In this document: piece after piece, positions 43,935 to 51,162 of the stretch | How the letters are laid out: each line of letters starts with the position of its first letter | How positions within the stretch are numbered: the stretch's first letter is position 1 | DNA from: Mesorhizobium australicum WSM2073 | Lineage (GTDB): Bacteria > Pseudomonadota > Alphaproteobacteria > Rhizobiales > Rhizobiaceae | Length of the DNA: 64,000 nt | Assembly: GCF_000230995.2 (NCBI RefSeq) | Contig: NC_019973.1 | Coordinates: 992,001-1,056,000 of the forward strand | Reading direction: 5' to 3' | Notes under the pieces: model-generated | What the model was told of the DNA's origin: nothing | The model's database searches: none | Seen by the model: the letters and a program-made list of their open reading frames with translations, nothing else | Program-made: the position numbers and the translations under genes

Positions 43935-45047
43935 TCAGGTGAGCGTCAGGTCAGCCTTGTCGTCGTCGGCGAGCAGCTTCACGTCGGCGCCGGCGAACAG
44001 CACCTCGACCTCGTCTCCGATGGCGAAACTGTCTGCTTCCAGCGTCGAGCGCACGATGGCTTTCGAGCCGTCGGCCAGGTCGACCTCGTATTTTGAGCCG
44101 GAGCCGAGATAGATGGCTTCGCCAATACGGCCCGTGAGCCGGTTGCGGCCGTCGCCGCCCACACCAGGGCGGGCGAGCGCCAGCTTTTCGGGGCGCAGCA
44201 GCATGACCGGCGTGCCGCCATTGGCGAGACGCTTGGCCGTCGTCACCATCTGGCCTGATATCTCGATCGCCGTCTCCTGGCCAGAGGTGGCGGCGGCCCC
44301 GCGCAGCACGGTGGAATCGCCGATGAACTTGCCGACGAACAGCGTCGCCGGCTCGTCATACAGCTCGCGCCCGGTACCGATCTGTTCGATCCGGCCCCGG
44401 TTGAACACGGCGATGCGATCCGACAGCACCAGCGCCTCTTCCTGGTCGTGCGTCACATAGACGAAGGTGGTGCCGAGTTCGCGGTGGATGCGCTTGATCT
44501 CGAGCTGCAGCCATTCGCGCAGTTTCTTGTCGAGCGCGCCGAGCGGCTCGTCCATCAACAGCAGCGGCGGATCGAAGACGATGGCGCGGGCCAGCGCCAC
44601 GCGCTGCTGCTGGCCGCCCGAAAGCTCGCTGGGGAAGCGATGGCCGAAATCCGCCATCTTGACCATGTCGAGCGCCTGGCGCACCCGGCGTTCGCGCTCG
44701 GCTCCCGCCACGCCGCGCAAGGCGAGCGGATAGGCGACGTTGCGGCTCACCGTCATATGGGGAAACAGCGCGTAATGCTGGAAGACGACGCCGATGTTGC
44801 GCTTGTGCGCCGGCACGCCGACGACGCTCTTGCCGCCCACTTCCAGCGCGCCGGAACTGGCCTCGGTGAAGCCGGCGACGACGTTGAGCGTCGTCGTCTT
44901 GCCGGAGCCGCTTGGTCCGAGCAGCGTCATGAACTCGCCGGCCTCGATGTGCAGCGACACGCCGTCCAGCGCCTTGAAGCTGCCATAGGCCTTGCTGATC
45001 GACCTGAGATCGATCGCCGCGCCCCTGCTCTCTTGCCCCGAGGTCAT
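43935..45047 (-). CDS. Spermidine/putrescine-type ABC ATPase (PotA-like)
   Basis: This 370-residue ATPase shows Walker A GPSGSGKTTTLN, signature ELSGGQQQRVALARAI and Walker B LLLMDEPLGALD, followed by a C-terminal TOBE regulatory domain (about 280-360). It drives import of the substrate bound by the periplasmic protein at 46728. Its start overlaps the stop of the PotC-like permease. It is followed 21 bases later by the FAD oxidase. Confidence 0.92.
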   Translation of the reverse strand: MTSGQESRGAAIDLRSISKAYGSFKALDGVSLHIEAGEFMTLLGPSGSGKTTTLNVVAGFTEASSGALEVGGKSVVGVPAHKRNIGVVFQHYALFPHMTVSRNVAYPLALRGVAGAERERRVRQALDMVKMADFGHRFPSELSGGQQQRVALARAIVFDPPLLLMDEPLGALDKKLREWLQLEIKRIHRELGTTFVYVTHDQEEALVLSDRIAVFNRGRIEQIGTGRELYDEPATLFVGKFIGDSTVLRGAAATSGQETAIEISGQMVTTAKRLANGGTPVMLLRPEKLALARPGVGGDGRNRLTGRIGEAIYLGSGSKYEVDLADGSKAIVRSTLEADSFAIGDEVEVLFAGADVKLLADDDKADLTLT

Positions 45048-45841
45048 TGGCGTCCTTTCCGCTCGCGGCCAAGAAGAAGCATGCCGCCGCCGATCAGGAT
45101 CGTGGTGGCAAACAACAGGATCGTGCCGACGGCCGCGACCGTCGGGTCGGCATCGCGCGTGATGGAAGCGAAGATCTGCACCGGCAATGTCTTGAGGTAG
45201 GGATTGGTGATGAACAGGGACACGACGATCTCATCGAAGGAGGTGGCGAAGGCGAACAGCAGGCCCGACAGCACGCCGGGTGCGATCAGCGGCAGCGTCA
45301 CCGTGCGGAAGGTGGTGAGCGCGCTGGCGCCGAGGCTCGCCGCGGCTGTCTCGAGCCGCCTGTCGAACACTTCGAGATTGGCCGAGACGGCAATCAGCAC
45401 GAAAGGCAGCGCAAGGATGGTGTGGGCGAGCACGAAGCCGAGCAGCGTGCCGACAAGCCGCGTATCGAGATAGACCGCGTAGATGCCGATGGCCAGCACC
45501 ACGCCCGGCACCACCATCGGCGTCAACATCAGCATGCGCAGCAGGTTTGCCGGCCGCGCCTTCATGCGGTCGAGGCCGAAGGCGGCAAGCGTGCCGAGCA
45601 CGGTTGCCAGCACGGCAACGATCGAGGCGACCTTCAGCGAATTGAGGAAGCTGCTCGACCAGTCCGGGCTGGTGGCGAAATTCTGGTACCATTGCCAGGA
45701 AAAGCCCTGCGGCGGAAACGCCAGCGACTTGTTCTCGTTGAACGACATCGGCACCACGACCAGCGTCGGGGCCACCAGCCATATGGCCACCAGCAGGCAG
45801 ACAAGGCCGAGGATGACGCGGGTGAGCGGCTTCATCTCCAT
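45044..45841 (-). CDS. ABC transporter permease (PotC-like)
   Basis: This 265-residue inner-membrane permease of the binding-protein-dependent family has the EAA loop in the LETAAASLGASALTTFRTVT region. It begins with MKPLTRVILGLVCLLVAIWL, and the helices VLATVLGTLAAFGLDRM and MVVPGVVLAIGIYAVYL are clear. I chose ATG 45841, which overlaps the preceding permease stop by one base (TGATG). The stop overlaps the ATPase start by 4 bases. Confidence 0.9.
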   Translation of the reverse strand: MEMKPLTRVILGLVCLLVAIWLVAPTLVVVPMSFNENKSLAFPPQGFSWQWYQNFATSPDWSSSFLNSLKVASIVAVLATVLGTLAAFGLDRMKARPANLLRMLMLTPMVVPGVVLAIGIYAVYLDTRLVGTLLGFVLAHTILALPFVLIAVSANLEVFDRRLETAAASLGASALTTFRTVTLPLIAPGVLSGLLFAFATSFDEIVVSLFITNPYLKTLPVQIFASITRDADPTVAAVGTILLFATTILIGGGMLLLGRERKGRQ

Positions 45842-46704
45842 CAGCGCCGCTCCGCTTCCCGGTACCGGGACCGCATGACGGGCGCGGCGAGCGCCAGCAG
45901 CACGAAGGTCGTGACCAGCAGCACCACGCCCATGGCGCCGCCACGGCCCCATTGCAGCAGGCTGAGCACCTGTGTCTGCACCAGGGTGGACAGCATGGTC
46001 GAACGCGGACCGCCGAGCAAAGCCGGCGTGATGTAGAAGCCGAGCGCCAGGATGAAGACGATGATCGCGCCGGCATAGACGCCCGGCAGCGACAGCGGCA
46101 GGTAGATGGTGAAGAAGGCGCGGGACGGCCGCGCGCCAAGGCTTTGCGCCGCGCGCATCAGCCTGAGATCGATGCCTTTCATGACCGAATAGAGCGGCAG
46201 GATCATGAACGGCAAAAGCACCTGCGCCATGCCGATGACCACGCCCGTCTGGGTGCGGATCAGCCTGACGCCGCCGAGCCCGAGCGACCGCAGGACCGAG
46301 TTGATGACGCCTGAATCCTGGAGCAGGATAACCCAGGACAAGGTGCGCACCACGCCGCTCACCCAAAACGGGATCAGCACACACAAGAGCAGCACCAGCC
46401 GAACGCGGGGCCCGACCGCGGTCATCAGATAGGCGTAGGGATAAGCGCAAACCACGCACACCAGCGTCACCCACGCCGAAATGACGAAGGTCCGCTGGAG
46501 CACAACAAGGTTGATCGGCGCACTGAAGAACCAGACATAGTTCTGCGCTCCCCACTCCGGTTCCGACAGGCTGCGCAGCACGATGGTCAGCAGCGGATAG
46601 CCGATCACCGCGAAAAGCAGGACCAGGGCCGGCAACGCGAGCGCGAACGGCCGCCATGCCCTGCGCCTTTCGGCGGCCGGAATGATTGGCTCGGACGCGC
46701 TCAC
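45841..46704 (-). CDS. ABC transporter permease (PotB-like)
   Basis: This 287-residue permease partners the PotC-like subunit. It begins with a cytoplasmic tail and the helix FALALPALVLLFAVIGYPLL. The EAA loop reads MRAAQSLGARPSRAFFTIYL. About six transmembrane helices are visible. It lies 23 bases downstream of the binding-protein gene and overlaps the following permease by one base. Confidence 0.9.
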   Translation of the reverse strand: MSASEPIIPAAERRRAWRPFALALPALVLLFAVIGYPLLTIVLRSLSEPEWGAQNYVWFFSAPINLVVLQRTFVISAWVTLVCVVCAYPYAYLMTAVGPRVRLVLLLCVLIPFWVSGVVRTLSWVILLQDSGVINSVLRSLGLGGVRLIRTQTGVVIGMAQVLLPFMILPLYSVMKGIDLRLMRAAQSLGARPSRAFFTIYLPLSLPGVYAGAIIVFILALGFYITPALLGGPRSTMLSTLVQTQVLSLLQWGRGGAMGVVLLVTTFVLLALAAPVMRSRYREAERR

Positions 46705-46727
46705 GGCCCTTGCTTCCCGTCAGCCGG

Positions 46728-47798
46728 TCAGTTGCCGGCCATCAGCGCCGACCACTTCTCCTGCGCCACCGCAAAGTTCGGGACCCAGAACTTGAAGTTC
46801 TGCTTGTAGCCCTGCTTCTGGCGTTCAGGCGTATTGGTCAGGTAGGCGGCGACGGAAGCGTCGACCTTGGGCTGCGCGTCGTTGTTGATCGGCGTGTAGG
46901 AGGTCTTCTCCGCCAATATCTCCTGGGCATGCTTGCCGAGATAGGCATTGAGCAGCGCGTAGGACGCATCCGTATCCTTGACGCCGACCGGAATCGTCAT
47001 CTGGTCCATCACCACCAGCCAATCCTGCCAGGCGGGCGCGTACTTGGCGCCGTTCTTGACCGCCGTCATGGCGCGGCCCGTCCACATCATCAGCATGTCG
47101 GCCTCGCCGGATTCGGCGAGCTGCTGCGATTCGGCACCCGTCTTCCAGAAGATCGTGTCGGGGCCGAGCTTGCGGACCACATCGATGGCCTTGTCGATAT
47201 CGGCCACCGTCATCGCCTTCGGATCGCCGCCGGCAACCTTGAAAGCCTGTTCCAGCAGGCCGCCGGTCGGGCTGCCGGAGCCGTCGATGCCACGCACGCC
47301 GGGGAATTTTTGGGTATCGAAGAAGTCGGCCCAGCTCTTGGGCGGATTATCCCCGTACTTTTCCTTGTTGTACATCAGCACGACACCGTAGTTCATCGCC
47401 GGCACCGAGCATTCGCCGACCTGGCCTTCCGGGATTTTCGAGACGTCGAGCTTCGTCAGATCGAGCTTCTGGAACAGCTTGCCGCAATAGACATAGGGCG
47501 GCAGGTCGTCGGTATCGACGACGTCCCAGGTCACATTGCCGGACTCGACCTGCGCCTGCAGTTTGGCGATCTCCGTCGGGCCGTCGTTGAGCAGCTTGAC
47601 GCCGGACTTGTCGACGAACTCCTTGAGTGCCGCCGCCTGGCCGTCCTGATAGATGCCGCCATAGGAAACGAGGGTCAGCGTCTTGCCCTTCAGCGAGCCT
47701 TCGGCGACCTCTCCCGCCACCGGCTTGGATTGCGCGAGCGCGGCGGTGGCCGCCATAAGCACGGCGACGGCCGCCGCATGTCCAAATTTCAGTTTCAT
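46728..47798 (-). CDS. Polyamine-type ABC substrate-binding protein (PotD-like)
   Basis: This 356-residue periplasmic binding protein of the PotD/PotF class has a signal peptide MKLKFGHAAAVAVLMAATAA ending AQS. The mature part includes TLTLVSYGGIYQDGQ and VTWDVVDTDDLPPY, followed by the PotD-like VLMYNKEKYGDNPPKSW. I chose ATG 47798 because GGAGAG precedes it; an extension to 47837 adds a non-signal segment. It sits between the regulator and the permeases. The ligand may be a polyamine or an opine-like amine. Confidence 0.9.
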   Translation of the reverse strand: MKLKFGHAAAVAVLMAATAALAQSKPVAGEVAEGSLKGKTLTLVSYGGIYQDGQAAALKEFVDKSGVKLLNDGPTEIAKLQAQVESGNVTWDVVDTDDLPPYVYCGKLFQKLDLTKLDVSKIPEGQVGECSVPAMNYGVVLMYNKEKYGDNPPKSWADFFDTQKFPGVRGIDGSGSPTGGLLEQAFKVAGGDPKAMTVADIDKAIDVVRKLGPDTIFWKTGAESQQLAESGEADMLMMWTGRAMTAVKNGAKYAPAWQDWLVVMDQMTIPVGVKDTDASYALLNAYLGKHAQEILAEKTSYTPINNDAQPKVDASVAAYLTNTPERQKQGYKQNFKFWVPNFAVAQEKWSALMAGN

Positions 47799-47833
47799 GA
47801 TCATCTCTCCCATTTGCAGAACTCGCATTGTTT

Positions 47834-48493
47834 TCATTCACCCGGATGCGAGCGGTTTCCGGGCCTGTATCGATCGAGTTCGAGCGCGCCGGCGGTCGGC
47901 GGCGCGATGATCCAGAGCACCTCGGCCGGCGTGTCGCCGACATTGACGGTCCGGTGCGGCACCGAGGTTGCGTATTCGACGCTGTCGCCCTCGCGCATCA
48001 GATGGCGCTCGTCGGCAAGCGTCAGTTCGACGGTGCCTTTGAGCACCATGAACATTTCGTGCTCGCCGCCATGCACATAGGTCTCGTCGCCGGTCGAGCC
48101 GCCAACCTCGAAATGGCCGGCATAGACTTCGAATTGATGGATCGGCCGCCGCGACAGGAGCATCTTGCGGCCTTGGAGGCCAACCGGAACGACCGGCCGC
48201 TCCTCGCGCCTCAGCACCTTGTGCAGGGGACGCGCATTGTCCTCGAACAGATCGTTGATGCCGAGGTCGAGAGCGGCGGCGATCTTGAGCAGCGTGCCGG
48301 TGTTGGCGCCGCACAGATTGCGCTCGAGCTGGCTGATGAAGCTCGCCGTGGTGCCCGTCATGTCGGCAAGCTGGCGCAGCGAGACGCGCCGCGCCATGCG
48401 CAATGCCTTGATACGAGGGCCGACGCCGCCGGCCTCCGGCACGGCCGCGCCGCCATTCAACTGTTTTACTGGGGAGCCCGATGCGTGTGGCAT
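47834..48493 (-). CDS. XRE family regulator with cupin domain (PuuR-like)
   Basis: This 219-residue regulator has an N-terminal helix-turn-helix (about residues 20-80, RIKALRMARRVSLRQLADMT, then GTTASFISQLERNLCGANTG) and a C-terminal cupin sensor (about 140-205, HGGEHEMFMVLKGTVELTLA). This is the PuuR-type layout used to control amine catabolism. I chose ATG 48493, with GGAG 8 bases upstream. The dyad at 48509-48529 just before the gene suggests autoregulation of the six-gene operon that follows. Confidence 0.9.
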   Translation of the reverse strand: MPHASGSPVKQLNGGAAVPEAGGVGPRIKALRMARRVSLRQLADMTGTTASFISQLERNLCGANTGTLLKIAAALDLGINDLFEDNARPLHKVLRREERPVVPVGLQGRKMLLSRRPIHQFEVYAGHFEVGGSTGDETYVHGGEHEMFMVLKGTVELTLADERHLMREGDSVEYATSVPHRTVNVGDTPAEVLWIIAPPTAGALELDRYRPGNRSHPGE

Positions 48494-48508
48494 TGTCGTC
48501 TCCGTTCT

Positions 48509-48529
48509 CACTTAACACCCTATTAAGTG
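48509..48529. promoter_or_regulatory. Candidate XRE-cupin operator
   Basis: CACTTAA-N7-TTAAGTG is a perfect 7-bp dyad 15 bases before the regulator's ATG, flanked by GTTC and GAAC. Its place over the likely transcription start fits autorepression by the XRE-cupin protein. The site is not repeated elsewhere in the cluster as far as I can see. Confidence 0.5.
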
Positions 48530-48639
48530 GAACGGAAAATGGCAAGCACGGTCGGCAGAATTGAATGGCCACGCGGGATTGGCCGCTTTCGGCCCTACGC
48601 CGATGCCGTCGGCGCGCAGTCCCGGGTGCAAGGCCCAAA

Positions 48640-48830
48640 AACGAAAAAACCGACGTCAGCTTGCTTCTGACGTCGGTCATTTAGGTTTTGGGATCGTCGC
48701 ACCTGGCTTTTCCGAGGAAAAGGCCGAGGTTGGTTCGATCCGACGCAGACCCGTGGGCGGGGGGCTTGGGGTTTACGAGCCGGTGCCGGACCGAACCGTC
48801 TCAGGCAACGCCGGTAAATTCGTCGGACAT
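48640..48830 (-). ncRNA. Candidate small RNA with strong terminator
   Basis: The 529-bp gap 48494-49022 has no credible protein gene. On its minus strand a perfect 10-bp stem CCGACGTCAG/CTGACGTCGG (48650-48676) is followed by six T, a textbook intrinsic terminator. Upstream of it the minus strand has further pairing potential (for example CTTTTCC/GGAAAAG at 48710-48724). No protein gene on that strand ends nearby, so an independent small RNA of roughly 150-200 bases is likely. Its 5' end is a guess and I do not recognise the family. Confidence 0.4.
48643..48676 (-). terminator. Rho-independent terminator
   Basis: Perfect 10-bp stem with a 7-base loop, then TTTTTTCG on the minus strand. It would end the candidate small RNA. 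On the plus strand the following bases are TCATTTAGG, so it is a poor terminator in that direction. Confidence 0.8.
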
Positions 48831-49022
48831 TGGGGCAGGAGCGCGGATAAAAAAAGGCGGAAATGTGGCGAAGCATCACCAATTCCAACACGCGTTTCAC
48901 AAACGTGACTGGACGCAACGGAAACGGCGCGCCGCTGCCTTCGCTTCTCCGGCTCTTGCAATTGCGATGCGAAGGGGCCAACTTTGGTTGGCAAAGATTC
49001 ATTTTGAAGGATCGAGGCAGGT

Positions 49023-49403
49023 ATGATCGATGACGGCGGCGGGATGGGGGATGGAGACGCATCCGCAATATTGATCCCGCTGCACGAGGCGCGCAGCGCA
49101 CGCCTCGACCAGCCGGTCCGCTTCGACCGGCGCGAACTGGACCAGATCCTCAGGCTTTACGGACGCATGGTCGCGGCCAATGAATGGCGCGACTACGCCA
49201 TCGATCACCTCACCGACCGGGCTGTCTTTTCCGTCTTCCGCCGTGCCAGCGAAGTGCCGCTGTTCCAGATCGTCAAGGATCCGAAACTGGCGCGCAAGCA
49301 AGGCGCCTTCGCCGTCATCGCGGCGGGCGGGCGCATCCTCAAACGCGGCCAGGAGCTTGGCCGCGTGCTCGGCGTCTTCGACAGCAAGCTGAAGCTGGTA
49401 TAG
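49023..49403 (+). CDS. DUF2794 domain protein
   Basis: This 126-residue protein matches the alphaproteobacterial DUF2794 family: PVRFDRRELDQILRLYGRMV, WRDYAIDHLTDRAVFSVFRR and LFQIVKDPKLARKQGAFAV. It is soluble and without signal peptide. Function is unknown. It is highly conserved in Rhizobiales. The upstream region holds the candidate small RNA on the other strand. A long inverted repeat follows its stop. Confidence 0.87.
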   Translation: MIDDGGGMGDGDASAILIPLHEARSARLDQPVRFDRRELDQILRLYGRMVAANEWRDYAIDHLTDRAVFSVFRRASEVPLFQIVKDPKLARKQGAFAVIAAGGRILKRGQELGRVLGVFDSKLKLV

Positions 49404-49413
49404 GGGTAAATGC

Positions 49414-49492
49414 GAACTGAAGAATTGAGGAACGAAGGACAAGGGGCGCTTACGTCAGGCGCCGCGTGTCAAATTCCTCAATTCTTCAGTTC
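49414..49492. terminator. Long nested inverted repeat between convergent genes
   Basis: A perfect 19-bp outer stem (GAACTGAAGAATTGAGGAA at 49414-49432 with its complement at 49474-49492) encloses a GGCGC/GCGCC hairpin. The right arm is the last codons and stop (ELKN) of the acetyltransferase gene on the minus strand, so the left arm is an inverted copy of that gene end. It probably ends both convergent transcripts. Confidence 0.6.
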
Positions 49493-50056
49493 CCCCTGCC
49501 GGAACTTCCGCTCCGGCAGCGAATCCGGATCAGGTGGCAGCGATGCCCCGCCGTTGAGCGACAGCTGCATGAATACCGTGTCCAACCAGCGCCCGTGCTT
49601 GTAGCCGGAGCCTTCGAGGCGGCCGGAATGACGGAAGCCGAGCTTCTCGTGCAACCTGACCGAGGCGCTGTCGGCGCGGCCATCGCCGATCACCGCGACG
49701 ATCTGGCGAAAGCCCGCCGCCTCGACCGCCGCGACCAGGCTTTGCATCAGCTTCAGGCCGACACCCTGGCCCTTGGCGTCAGGCGCGACATAGACCGAAT
49801 CCTCGACGATGAAGCGATAGGCCGGGCGCGGCCGGAAGGCGCCGGCATAGGCATAGCCAAGCACGGCGCCTGCCTTTTCCGCCACCAGATAGGGAAAGCC
49901 GCCGGCCGCGAGTGCGGCGAATCGCGTCCCCATCTCGGTGCGACTGGGCGGCTCCAGTTCATAGCTCGCCGTGCCGTTGGCAACCGCGTCGGCGTAGATT
50001 TCGGTTATGGCGTCGAGGTCGGCCGGGGTCGCCGGCCTGATCGCGATGTTGCTCAT
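49478..50056 (-). CDS. GNAT family acetyltransferase (PAT/phosphinothricin type)
   Basis: This 192-residue N-acetyltransferase begins IRPATPADLDAITEIYADAV, with NGTASYELEPPSRTEM and the acetyl-CoA pyrophosphate loop VYVAPDAKGQGVGLKLMQSL. The motif LHEKLGFRHSGRLEGSGYKH is typical of the phosphinothricin/methionine sulfoximine acetyltransferase group. It likely detoxifies such amino-acid analogues or acts on another small amine. It is monocistronic. Its 3' end forms one arm of the long inverted repeat. Confidence 0.9.
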   Translation of the reverse strand: MSNIAIRPATPADLDAITEIYADAVANGTASYELEPPSRTEMGTRFAALAAGGFPYLVAEKAGAVLGYAYAGAFRPRPAYRFIVEDSVYVAPDAKGQGVGLKLMQSLVAAVEAAGFRQIVAVIGDGRADSASVRLHEKLGFRHSGRLEGSGYKHGRWLDTVFMQLSLNGGASLPPDPDSLPERKFRQGELKN

Positions 50057-50112
50057 TCTTTATGCAAGCCTCTTTTGTGCTTTCCATAACAGCAGAGGCC
50101 CGCTTAAAAGAA

Positions 50113-50136
50113 AAGGGCGGCCGTTGGGCCGCCCTT
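50113..50136 (-). terminator. Rho-independent terminator of the BI-1/YccA gene
   Basis: Stem GGGCGGCC/GGCCGCCC with loop GTTG (50115-50134). On the minus strand it is followed by TTTTCTTTT, giving a good terminator for the gene ending at 50162. Confidence 0.85.
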
Positions 50137-50161
50137 CCAGGAGTCGATGGTCCAATACCGC

Positions 50162-50935
50162 TTAGCGGCGGTCGCCCATGAACTGGAGCAGGAACATGAA
50201 GAGGTTGATGAAATCGAGGTAGAGCGACAGCGCGCCCATGATGGCCTTGCGGCCCGCGACATCGGAAGCGTCGCCCTCGAAATACATCTCCTTGATCTTC
50301 TGCGTGTCGTAGGCGGTGAGGCCGGCGAAGACCAGCACGCCGATCGCCGAGACGGCGAAGGTCAGTGCCGACGACTGCAGGAAGATGTTGATCACTGACG
50401 CGATGATGATGCCGAACACGCCCATGATCAGGAACGAGCCCATCGCCGACAGGTCGCGCTTGGTGGTGTAGCCGAACAGCGACAGCGCGCCGAAGGCCGC
50501 GGCGGTGGCGAAGAAGGTCTGCGAGATGCTTGCCGTGGTGTAGACCAGGAAGATCGACGACAGCGACAGGCCGACCAGACCGGCATAGACCCAGAAGGTG
50601 GTCTGCGCGGCGGCGACGCTCATCGACTGGATCCTGAACGACAGGAAGAACACGGCGGCCAGCGGCGCCAGCATGACAACCCAGCGCAGCGGCGAACCGA
50701 AGATCGCGTAGCCGAACGAGGTCAGCATCTCGCCGCTCGGCAGCGTCGCGACGGCCGAAGCCGGATCGGTGGTGGTGGCCAGCATGATCGTGCCGACGGC
50801 GGCAAGGCCGGTGATGAGCAGGCCAAGCCCCATCAGATTGTAGACCTTGATCATGTAGGCGCGCAGACCCTGGTCGATGTCGGCGCGGACGCCGGGCACC
50901 GCCGACGTCTGATAGTTGCGAATGGGATCAGCCAT
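50162..50935 (-). CDS. Bax inhibitor-1/YccA family membrane protein
   Basis: This 257-residue protein with seven predicted helices includes MIKVYNLMGLGLLITGLAAV and LFGYTTKRDLSAMGSFLIMG. The C-terminal LSLYLDFINLFMFLLQFMGD, with its aspartate, is the BI-1 signature. Family members act as pH-gated calcium leak channels or modulate FtsH. It is monocistronic with its own terminator. The 227 bases upstream hold no other gene. Confidence 0.93.
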   Translation of the reverse strand: MADPIRNYQTSAVPGVRADIDQGLRAYMIKVYNLMGLGLLITGLAAVGTIMLATTTDPASAVATLPSGEMLTSFGYAIFGSPLRWVVMLAPLAAVFFLSFRIQSMSVAAAQTTFWVYAGLVGLSLSSIFLVYTTASISQTFFATAAAFGALSLFGYTTKRDLSAMGSFLIMGVFGIIIASVINIFLQSSALTFAVSAIGVLVFAGLTAYDTQKIKEMYFEGDASDVAGRKAIMGALSLYLDFINLFMFLLQFMGDRR

Positions 50936-51162
50936 TGGAAATCCTCGTTGCTTCTGCCCCGTCCGGTGTCGGGCCTCTTGCGGACCCAGGCGCCGCTGGG
51001 GGGCTCCAGCATGCCTGCGCGGAATATGATGGTTATTCGCGTCAAGAACAAGACCGTAACCGGGTGTAACGGTTCGTGACAGGCCAAAATGCCGCTTCGC
51101 CGGCCGTTTCGGACGGCATTCTTACCAAGATTTAACCCGGGCAGGCGGCGCCCGCCGGCGAA

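Noticed and set aside
48715..48770. tRNA-like T-loop GGTTCGATCC on the plus strand
   Set aside because: No acceptor pairing, anticodon arm or D-arm can be built around it.
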